NCBI RefSeq assembly: GCF_003286125.1
Contig: NZ_QMED01000002.1
Location: 148,634-212,633 of the forward strand
DNA: 64,000 bases
DNA from: Algibacillus agarilyticus
GTDB lineage: Bacteria > Pseudomonadota > Gammaproteobacteria > Enterobacterales > Alteromonadaceae
Direction: 5' to 3'
Each line of letters opens with the position of its first letter. Positions within the stretch are counted from its first letter, which is position 1. The notes beneath the pieces are model-generated. The model saw only the letters and a list, made by a program, of their open reading frames with translations, was not told the origin of the DNA and did not search any database. A program made the translations under genes and the position numbers. Below, one piece after another: positions 57,094-64,000 of the stretch.

Positions 57094-58035
57094 TTAACCC
57101 CGAGTAGCTTTAAGCTTAGTTAACGTGCTAACAATGGCGAGTACTAACGCACCAACCACAATACCCACCATTGCATTCGCAATTAAAGGCCAGCTAAATT
57201 GCCATATCATACTAATGCCAGCCATATTAAACCACGTTAATCCAGCTTCAATTAAATGATGTAACCAAGGCCAACCATGTACAACAATACCGCCACCTAC
57301 TAAAAACATAGCCGCAGTACCAACGATGGTTAATAACTTCATTAACCTAGGTGCAAAAGCTAATAAACCGCGACCAATGCTGTGTTTCACCACCCCAAAA
57401 ATACCTAATTTAGGTTGTGAAATTAAGTAATAACCCGCATCATCCAGCTTGACGATAACCGCGACCAAGCCATAAACCCCAATCGTCATCACCGCAGAAA
57501 TACCGACGAGAACAGCAGCTTGCATTAAAAGAGTCGCATCTTGTACCGTCCCAAGTGCAATCACAATTATTTCAGCTGATAAAATAAAATCGGTTTTAAT
57601 TGCACCTTTTATTTTTTCTTTTTCAAGAGCAACTAAATCAATATTCTGATCCGCAACCGCGGCGAGTAAGTCATTTTTAGCTTGTGCATTATCGGCAGCA
57701 TGAAAAAACTTGTGCGCTATTTTTTCAACACCTTCAAAACACAAATACGCACCGCCGAGCATTAACAAAGGCGTAATCAACCACGGAAGAAAAGCACTCA
57801 ACATTAACGCGATAGGCACAATAATCACTTTGTTTAAAGCTGACCCTTTTGCAACGGCCCAAACAACCGGTAATTCACGTTCAGCTCTAACCCCTGAAAC
57901 TTGCTCTGCATTAAGCGCTAAATCATCCCCTAAAACACCTGCCGTTTTACGGGCAGCCACTTTAGTCATTGCCGCCACATCATCTAAAACAGATGCAATA
58001 TCATCTAATAAAGTCAGTAAACTCGCTCCAGCCAT
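57094..58035 (-). CDS. DUF808/YedI-family membrane protein
   Basis: A 313-residue inner-membrane protein starting [20 protein letters not shown], the DUF808 hallmark, with [26 protein letters not shown] and several transmembrane helices. The ATG at 58035 after AAGGA is correct; the longer frame to 58113 runs into the terminator hairpin. Function unknown in the family. Confidence 0.9.
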   Translation of the reverse strand: MAGASLLTLLDDIASVLDDVAAMTKVAARKTAGVLGDDLALNAEQVSGVRAERELPVVWAVAKGSALNKVIIVPIALMLSAFLPWLITPLLMLGGAYLCFEGVEKIAHKFFHAADNAQAKNDLLAAVADQNIDLVALEKEKIKGAIKTDFILSAEIIVIALGTVQDATLLMQAAVLVGISAVMTIGVYGLVAVIVKLDDAGYYLISQPKLGIFGVVKHSIGRGLLAFAPRLMKLLTIVGTAAMFLVGGGIVVHGWPWLHHLIEAGLTWFNMAGISMIWQFSWPLIANAMVGIVVGALVLAIVSTLTKLKATRG

Positions 58036-58078
58036 TTTGTATTCCTTTTTATTATTCCAGTGTGCAAAAAACGCATAA

Positions 58079-58107
58079 AAAAAGCGCATAATTATTATGC
58101 GCTTTTT
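58079..58107 (-). terminator. bidirectional terminator after ilvIH
   Basis: Perfect stem AAAAAGCGCATAA/TTATGCGCTTTTT with a three-base loop, 48 bases past the ilvH stop. Confidence 0.9.
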
Positions 58108-58154
58108 ATACATCCAAAATCGCCATAATGCGAGTTTGATTTATAACATGCTAT

Positions 58155-58652
58155 TTAAATACGTAATGCACGTTCGCCACGAGCTAAGCCTGTCACACCA
58201 CTACGCGATGTTTCAATCACATCGGTTTCAGTACGAACCGATTCAATAAAAGCATCTAATTTATCACTCGTGCCAATCAATTGAACAACATAAGTTGTAG
58301 GCGTTACATCAACGATTTGACCACGAAATATATCGGCAGTACGCTTAATTTCATCACGCACTTTAGCGCTTGCCGCTTTTAATTTAACCAGCATCAATTC
58401 ACGCTCAATATGATCACCTTCAGTTAAATCACTCACTTTAAGCACATCAATTAACTTATTAACTTGCTTTGTGATTTGCTCAATAACCCGATCATCACCT
58501 AAAGTGGTGATCGTAATACGCGATAAACTTTCGTCTTCAGTAGGCGCCACTGTTAACGTTTCAATGTTATAACCACGTTGAGAAAACAACCCCACAATGC
58601 GCGACAAAGCACCCGGCTCATTTTCTAATAATATAGATAAGATTCTACGCAT
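58155..58652 (-). CDS. ilvH: acetolactate synthase III, small subunit
   Basis: A 165-residue regulatory subunit with an N-terminal ACT domain (RRILSILLENEPGALSRIVGLFSQRGYNIE) that gives valine feedback to the large subunit. Standard length for IlvH. Lies two bases after ilvI in one operon. Confidence 0.96.
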   Translation of the reverse strand: MRRILSILLENEPGALSRIVGLFSQRGYNIETLTVAPTEDESLSRITITTLGDDRVIEQITKQVNKLIDVLKVSDLTEGDHIERELMLVKLKAASAKVRDEIKRTADIFRGQIVDVTPTTYVVQLIGTSDKLDAFIESVRTETDVIETSRSGVTGLARGERALRI

Positions 58653-58654
58653 TA

Positions 58655-60370
58655 TTATGTACGCTCCGTTTTGCTTAATAACATATCGTCCATTGAGCCA
58701 AATTTAATTTGCATCGGATAAACATGTTCAGATTGATCAACATTAATATCCATAAACACTAAGCGATCTTTCATCGCAAAACATTTATCAATTGCCGCAT
58801 CAAGCTCAGCAGGATCAGAAACCCGAATACCAATATGACCATACGACTCAGCTAACTTAACAAAGTCAGGTAATGATTCCATATACGATTGACTATGACG
58901 CCCACCATAATTCAGATCTTGCCACTGACGAACCATGCCTAGCGCTTGGTTATTCAATGAAATGATTTTCACCGGAATACCGTATTGCAAACAAGTCGAC
59001 AATTCTTGAATGTTCATTTGAATTGAGCCATCACCCGTTACACAAATAGAAACCGCATCAGGAACGGCAACTTTAACCCCCATTGCAGCTGGTAAACCAA
59101 AGCCCATGGTGCCTAAGCCACCCGAGTTAATCCAACGGCGAGGCTTATCAAACGGATAATAAAGAGCCGCAAACATTTGATGCTGGCCCACATCTGAAGA
59201 AACATAAGCTTCACCATTTGTCGCTCTATAAATGGATTCAATAACTTGCTGTGGTTTAATTTGTGTATCACTTTTTGCATAAGCCAAAGAATCTTGCTCG
59301 CGCCAAGTGTTAATTTGTTGCCACCAGTCACTCAATACATCCGCATCATTCTTAACTTTTTTATCTTTCAACAAATCAAGAAAATCAGCTAAAACATCAT
59401 CGACCGCGCCAACAACGGGCACATGCGCTTTAATCGTTTTAGAAATAGACGCGGGGTCAATATCTACATGCAAAATCGTCGCATCAGGACAAAATTTACT
59501 CACGTTATTGGTTACACGGTCATCAAAACGCGCACCCAAGGCTAAAATGCAATCGGCATTATGCATGGTTTTATTTGCTTCAAACGTACCGTGCATGCCG
59601 AGCATGCCAACACATTGTTTATGCGTACCAGGAAATGCACCTAGTCCCATCAGTGTATTCGTAACAGGAATATTTAAACGCTCAGCAAATTTGATTAAGT
59701 CTTTACTGCAATTGGCCGCAATCGCACCGCCACCCACATAAAGAACGGGGCGTTTAGCCGCGACTAATAATTCTAATGCTTTTTTAATCTGACGCTTATT
59801 ACCTTTAACGGTAGGGTGATAAGAGCGCAAGTTAATTTCAGCAGGATACTCATAAGGATGAGATTCTCTAGGGTTCACAATATCTTTGGGAATATCAACA
59901 ACCACAGGACCCGGTCGCCCCGTCGACGCAATATGATAAGCCTTAGCTATCATAACTGGAATATCTTCCGGCTTTTTACACAAAAAGCTATGTTTAACAA
60001 TTGGACGAGAACACCCAACCATATCACATTCTTGGAAGGCATCTTCACCAATCATAGAGGTTGGCACTTGCCCAGATAACACAACCATAGGAATAGAATC
60101 CATATAGGCGGTTGCAATACCTGTGATTGTATTCGTCGCACCCGGTCCAGATGTAACTAAAACCGTACCCACTTTACCTGTGGCTCGTGCATAACCATCA
60201 GCCATGTGTGCAGCTGCCTGCTCATGACGCACTAAAAAATGCTTTATGTCTGCGGCAAAAAGCGCATCATAAATATCTAAAACCGCACCACCCGGATACC
60301 CGAATATATGTTCAACTCCGGCATCTTTAAGAGCTCGTACCACCATTTCGGCGCCCGACATCATTTCCAC
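58655..60370 (-). CDS. ilvI: acetolactate synthase III, large subunit
   Basis: A 571-residue TPP- and FAD-dependent enzyme that condenses pyruvate to acetolactate in valine/isoleucine/leucine synthesis. The GTG at 60370 (then [25 protein letters not shown]) matches E. coli IlvI; the frame continues to 60412 but adds an unconserved leader. [15 protein letters not shown] and the TPP motif [15 protein letters not shown]...NN are intact. Works with ilvC. Confidence 0.96.
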   Translation of the reverse strand: MEMMSGAEMVVRALKDAGVEHIFGYPGGAVLDIYDALFAADIKHFLVRHEQAAAHMADGYARATGKVGTVLVTSGPGATNTITGIATAYMDSIPMVVLSGQVPTSMIGEDAFQECDMVGCSRPIVKHSFLCKKPEDIPVMIAKAYHIASTGRPGPVVVDIPKDIVNPRESHPYEYPAEINLRSYHPTVKGNKRQIKKALELLVAAKRPVLYVGGGAIAANCSKDLIKFAERLNIPVTNTLMGLGAFPGTHKQCVGMLGMHGTFEANKTMHNADCILALGARFDDRVTNNVSKFCPDATILHVDIDPASISKTIKAHVPVVGAVDDVLADFLDLLKDKKVKNDADVLSDWWQQINTWREQDSLAYAKSDTQIKPQQVIESIYRATNGEAYVSSDVGQHQMFAALYYPFDKPRRWINSGGLGTMGFGLPAAMGVKVAVPDAVSICVTGDGSIQMNIQELSTCLQYGIPVKIISLNNQALGMVRQWQDLNYGGRHSQSYMESLPDFVKLAESYGHIGIRVSDPAELDAAIDKCFAMKDRLVFMDINVDQSEHVYPMQIKFGSMDDMLLSKTERT

Positions 60371-60517
60371 GATATATGTTCCCCTCAACTGCTTAGGTTG
60401 GAAGAATAACAAGTAAAAGAATCAAATTGATGATCCAACTTGTTATTGCATTAATTAAAATAAATTACTGACCGATTTCAACACAAATGTTTGAAAAAAC
60501 AATATAATTTTGGTGTT

Positions 60518-60703
60518 TTAGCGTTTATAAGGTGAAAACCGACAGTGCTGCCTGCATTTTGCCACAATTTCGCGCTGTTGTTGTGCAGAAAATTGAGTCC
60601 AATGCGTTATTTCATATAAACTTCTACCACAACCTATACAAATATCACTCTCATCCAAACAACAGTTACGAACACAAGGCGACTTTATGCGCTTGTTATC
60701 CAT
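60518..60703 (-). CDS. DUF1289-family small Cys-rich protein
   Basis: A 61-residue protein with the DUF1289 pattern SPCVRNCCLDESDICIGCGRSLYEIT and four to six Cys that could bind iron or zinc. The ATG at 60703 directly follows GGAGG and gives the family length. Function unknown. Confidence 0.88.
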   Translation of the reverse strand: MDNKRIKSPCVRNCCLDESDICIGCGRSLYEITHWTQFSAQQQREIVAKCRQHCRFSPYKR

Positions 60704-60922
60704 ACTCCCTCCCGCCAACGTTCATCATATAACGCTTATAAAAAAGGCTTAGGTCAATAAATTTATTTTAGATACTAATTTTGTGCTTTTCATCTACAAA
60801 CACAGATTATTATCTGGATCTGATCATTAAATCGATTATCCCCCAGCATAATCAACACGGTATCAGGTTAATTTTAAAACAAGCGCTATACTTAATTTTT
60901 AAACTTATTAAAATGGAATAAC

Positions 60923-61780
60923 ATGCCAAAATGGTTTGCCTTTGTATTTTTAATGCTCAATGTATTGGTGAGTCATGCTCAGGCAACAGATGTGATCCAT
61001 TACAACATTTCAGTCAAACACCCGGACCCTAAACAAGCTTATAATATTGAATTACTCGATCTAGCACTAAAACAGACCGTAGACGAATTTGGTCCTTACG
61101 AATTAAAAGCCGTCGTTTATGAAATGCCACAAGGGCGAACATCCATAATGGTTGAACAAGAAGACGCTATTGATGTTGTTTGGCGTATGACCAGCCAAAC
61201 ATTAGAAACAAAACTACAAGCGATTTACGTGCCTCTACTCAAAGGTTTAATGGGCTTTAGAGTCTTTATCATCAACAAAGAAGATCAGACTCGCTTCTCA
61301 AAAACAATGCCGGTAACAACACTTAAATCTTATACAGCCGGACAAGGCTTAGATTGGCCCGACAGTCAAATATTACAACATAATGGCTTTAATGTAATAA
61401 AGGGCTCTGCCATCAAATTAATTCCCATGTTAAAACGCCAACGTTTTGATTATTTTCCACGAGCAATACACGAACCTTGGACCGAAATAAAAAATGAACC
61501 CAGCTTATCAGTCGAAAGCAATTTTTTATTAAAATACACCGCCCCCATGTATTTTTTTGTTAATAAACAAAATAAACATTTACATCGTCGGATAGAGAGT
61601 GGTTTAAATAAGTTAATAAAAAATGGAGAGTTTGATACGTTTTTATACAGCCATCCCATTACCGCTAACATCATAAAAAAAGTAAAATTAGCCGACCGAC
61701 GTATTATTCAACTTGATAATCCATTGTTATCAGAAAAAACCCGTCAATTACAAAAGAACAAACCGTTATGGATACAATAA
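60923..61780 (+). CDS. periplasmic binding-protein-like, tandem copy 1
   Basis: A 285-residue exported protein (MPKWFAFVFLMLNVLVSHAQA) of the type 2 periplasmic binding fold. It shares the same order with the next gene: YNISVKHPDPKQAYNIELLDLALK, IDVVWRMTSQTLETKLQAIY, LLKGLMGFRVFII, GQGLDWPDSQILQHNGFNVI and DYFPRAIHEPWTEI. No transporter or kinase adjacent. Probable sensing role. Confidence 0.75.
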   Translation: MPKWFAFVFLMLNVLVSHAQATDVIHYNISVKHPDPKQAYNIELLDLALKQTVDEFGPYELKAVVYEMPQGRTSIMVEQEDAIDVVWRMTSQTLETKLQAIYVPLLKGLMGFRVFIINKEDQTRFSKTMPVTTLKSYTAGQGLDWPDSQILQHNGFNVIKGSAIKLIPMLKRQRFDYFPRAIHEPWTEIKNEPSLSVESNFLLKYTAPMYFFVNKQNKHLHRRIESGLNKLIKNGEFDTFLYSHPITANIIKKVKLADRRIIQLDNPLLSEKTRQLQKNKPLWIQ

Positions 61781-62649
61781 AGTCGCTTATTGTATTTATC
61801 GTAGTCAGCAGTTGGTTATTGCTCTCAAACCTTGCGCAATCAAAAGACATTATTCGCTACAATGTCTCGGCTCATAATCCTTCAGTTGTGCAATCTTACC
61901 CTGTTGAGCTACTCACATTAATCATGCAAAAAAGCGAAAGTACGTTTGGGCCATATGAGTTAGTGCCGTTTGTCGCCGAAATCCCAAGAGCAAGAACCTC
62001 AAAACTTATCGCTAAACAAAGTACAATCGACATCACTTGGCGTATGACTTCACAAGCGCTAGAAAAAGAACTGCAAGCGATATATATCCCACTCATAAAA
62101 GGGATGCTAGGCTACCGAATATTCATAATCCATCAAGATAATCAACCTTATTTCACGCGCAAAACGACACTCGACACACTAAAAAAAATGCGTTTAGGTC
62201 AAGGTTTTAAATGGTCAGACAATAAAATACTGCGTCACAACGGTTTCAACGTGGTAGAAGCCAGTAAAGACAATTTATTAATCATGTTAAAAAAACAGCG
62301 TTTTGATTTTTATCCACGAGGTATATATGAACCTTGGCAAGAGATAGAAAACGAACCAGAACTCATTGTTGAAAAACACATTTTACTAAAATACCCCGCT
62401 CCAATGTATTTTTTCGTCGGCAAACAAAATCACCGACTTCATTACCGATTACTGTTTGGTTTTGAGCAGTTGATTGCCAGTGGCGAATTTACCGTCTTTT
62501 TTAAACAGCACCCATTGGTTAAAAACTTAAATAAAAAAGTAAATATAAATGAACGTATAATTTACACCTTAACTAATCCAGACCTTAGTAAAAAAACCAA
62601 ACAACTAACTTTTCAGCCACAATACTGGATAAATAACACACTTGAATAA
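61768..62649 (+). CDS. periplasmic binding-protein-like, tandem copy 2
   Basis: A 293-residue paralogue of the preceding gene with the same landmarks (WRMTSQALEKELQAIYIPLI, GQGFKWSDNKILRHNGFNVV, DFYPRGIYEPWQEI) and its own signal segment. The two genes overlap by 13 bases and arose by tandem duplication. The shared Arg/Trp/Glu segments may form a common ligand site. Confidence 0.75.
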   Translation: MDTIKSLIVFIVVSSWLLLSNLAQSKDIIRYNVSAHNPSVVQSYPVELLTLIMQKSESTFGPYELVPFVAEIPRARTSKLIAKQSTIDITWRMTSQALEKELQAIYIPLIKGMLGYRIFIIHQDNQPYFTRKTTLDTLKKMRLGQGFKWSDNKILRHNGFNVVEASKDNLLIMLKKQRFDFYPRGIYEPWQEIENEPELIVEKHILLKYPAPMYFFVGKQNHRLHYRLLFGFEQLIASGEFTVFFKQHPLVKNLNKKVNINERIIYTLTNPDLSKKTKQLTFQPQYWINNTLE

Positions 62650-62773
62650 GTGAAAAAAACCTGTAAATTCAAAATGTTCAATTCCGACCTAACTTATCTG
62701 AACCTGCGTCATTAAATAGTCATAAAAGCGGATTAAAGTGTGCGAAAACACACCCTTTTCGATAGGACATAGC

Positions 62774-64000
62774 ATGATAGCTAATCATTACCATGACCTT
62801 GAGCTAAATAACATCCTCAGTAATAAAACCATACAAACCGTATTTCACCCTATTTATAATTTAAATAATAGTCGTGTATTAGGTTACGAAGCACTGAGCA
62901 GAGGTCCAGAAGGTTCTACACTGCAATACCCAGATGGATTATTTAAAACGGCTATTGCCGTAAACCGCTTGGCCGATCTCGAAATACTTTGTTTTGAACA
63001 AGCGTTAGCAAATTACGCACAACAAAAACTAAGCGCTAAAGTTTTTATCAACATAAGTCCCGACACCTTAGTTACCACGTTAAACACAAAAGAATGCCTA
63101 CGAAGCTTACTTGATCGATACCGTATACCCGCACACAAATTAATTATCGAACTCACTGAAATAAACCCCGTTAATGATTTACTCAAGTTGAAGCACATCA
63201 TTGATGAACTCAAAAGTTTAGGCACACAATTCGCCATAGACGATTTAGGCACAGGTCACTCCGGTTTAATGCAATGGGCAACCCTGCAACCTGAATACGC
63301 TAAAATTGACCGTTTTTTTATTAAAGGTTGCTGCGCAGACCCCGTTAAAAAAGAGTTCTTGCGAGCATTGCACTCACTTGGTACCGTCACCCACTCACAC
63401 GTGATAGCAGAAGGGATAGAAACCGAAGAAGAATTTAATTTAGTACAGCAGCTCGGTATTTGTTTTGTGCAAGGTTTTTTATTTACCAAACCAGAAAGTC
63501 AGCCACAAGTCGCGCTACCCACGCCAATAATCAACCGTCCAACAGCAACACCAATGAATACGCCATTATTTGCACAAGAAACCGTAACGGGTTTGCTTGA
63601 ACGCAATCTGTCGGTTGAGCAAAACACCACCACATTGCAGGTGATGGATTTATTTCGAAACAACAAAACCTTACATTGCATCCCCGTAGTGGATCAAAAA
63701 AAACCGGTTGGCATCGTTTTACGTTCCGATTTAATGGAGTGCTTTTCAATGCCATTTGGTCACTCACTCTACGATAGGCATCCTATTAGTTTACTCATGG
63801 AAGAAAATATCGTGGTGATCGAAAGCGACACATCACTTGATGAGTTAAGCCATATTTTAACGGATGATGCGCAATTAGAAGCCCGAGCCCCTTTTGTTAT
63901 TACACATAACGGACAATACGCCGGCATTGGATCGATTCGCATGCTGCTAAAGCAAATGACAGAAGCGAAAATTCAACATGCAAAATATGCCAATCCATTA
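62774..64000 (+). CDS. EAL-CBS cyclic-di-GMP protein, probably with GGDEF (cut by window end)
   Basis: An open frame from ATG 62774 to the last base (409 codons, no stop). The EAL phosphodiesterase domain shows GYEALSRG (residues 38-44), FINISPDTL, IIELTEINP, AIDDLGTGHSGL, KIDRFFIKG and AEGIETEEEF, so the catalytic residues appear intact. CBS-type repeats follow (residues ~275-395: LQVMDLFRNNKTLHCIPVVD, ISLLMEENIVVIESDTSL). The last residues (AKIQHAKYANPL) match the linker that precedes GGDEF domains in this family, so a GGDEF domain probably follows. Confidence 0.88.
   Translation, partial: MIANHYHDLELNNILSNKTIQTVFHPIYNLNNSRVLGYEALSRGPEGSTLQYPDGLFKTAIAVNRLADLEILCFEQALANYAQQKLSAKVFINISPDTLVTTLNTKECLRSLLDRYRIPAHKLIIELTEINPVNDLLKLKHIIDELKSLGTQFAIDDLGTGHSGLMQWATLQPEYAKIDRFFIKGCCADPVKKEFLRALHSLGTVTHSHVIAEGIETEEEFNLVQQLGICFVQGFLFTKPESQPQVALPTPIINRPTATPMNTPLFAQETVTGLLERNLSVEQNTTTLQVMDLFRNNKTLHCIPVVDQKKPVGIVLRSDLMECFSMPFGHSLYDRHPISLLMEENIVVIESDTSLDELSHILTDDAQLEARAPFVITHNGQYAGIGSIRMLLKQMTEAKIQHAKYANPL

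Noticed and set aside
57710-58078. 122-codon frame opposite the DUF808 gene
   Set aside because: Antisense shadow; Ala/Thr/Ser-rich translation typical of reversed membrane-protein codons.
59307-59741. 144-codon frame opposite ilvI
   Set aside because: Antisense shadow of a highly conserved gene; composition follows the complementary codons and no domain is seen.

Overview
The window is chromosomal DNA from a low-GC marine gammaproteobacterium, most likely of the order Alteromonadales. The evidence is the coaD-mutM-rpmG-rpmB-radC-coaBC-slmA order, long class II ilvC beside ilvY, ubiD followed by a small ferredoxin, a cheR-cheD-cheB block, a rhombosortase, many orphan periplasmic binding proteins, and enzymes for algal and starch-like polysaccharides. 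The genus (for example a Catenovulum-like bacterium) is only a guess.

Layout. 1-13.3 kb: the 3' end of an unknown gene, a seven-haem TPR cytochrome, a GreA-like protein, an outer-membrane protein, the coaD...slmA housekeeping cluster, a WD40 lipoprotein, a glutathione peroxidase, and metK behind a clear tandem MetJ box. 13.4-15.7 kb: an RlmI-like methyltransferase and a Gfo/Idh/MocA oxidoreductase. 15.7-19.3 kb: an accessory island with an inverted-repeat element, an orphan PQQ-like propeller protein, and a small cassette between two ~300-bp direct repeats. The cassette encodes a 61-aa double-glycine-leader (bacteriocin/microcin-like) peptide and a 68-aa membrane protein that could be its immunity partner. 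The direct repeats duplicate the 3' end of the neighbouring ulvan-lyase-like lipoprotein gene.

21-30.6 kb: rsmE, an overlapping pair of sensor kinase and sugar-type binding protein, a coupled pair of small secreted proteins, a TraF-like outer-membrane protein and a chemoreceptor. 30.8-42.5 kb: a 1498-aa multidomain pullulanase behind two palindromic operator-like sites, divergent ilvC/ilvY, a TonB-dependent receptor, ubiD and a ferredoxin. 42.6-50.1 kb: cheB-cheD-cheR, dusA, a binding protein bracketed by two inverted copies of a mobile repeat, an orphan acireductone dioxygenase and a WcaJ-type sugar-phosphate transferase. 51-64 kb: lipoprotein, ggt, DTW-domain protein, rhombosortase, cyclic-nucleotide-binding protein, a diverged FAH-fold protein, a spermidine-synthase-like protein, a DUF808 membrane protein, ilvI-ilvH, a DUF1289 protein, two tandem paralogous binding proteins, and an EAL-CBS protein cut by the window end.

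Three families of short non-autonomous repeats lie between genes: A with terminal TATAGTC (four copies), B with terminal TACCAAT (two full copies and one end), and C with a terminus like TATACCCAAGTCACTTCAAG (one element and two solo ends). No tRNA, rRNA, CRISPR array, transposase or integrase was recognised. Branched-chain amino acid genes occur twice (ilvC-ilvY and ilvI-ilvH). The most novel item is the bacteriocin-like cassette and its gene-end direct repeats.
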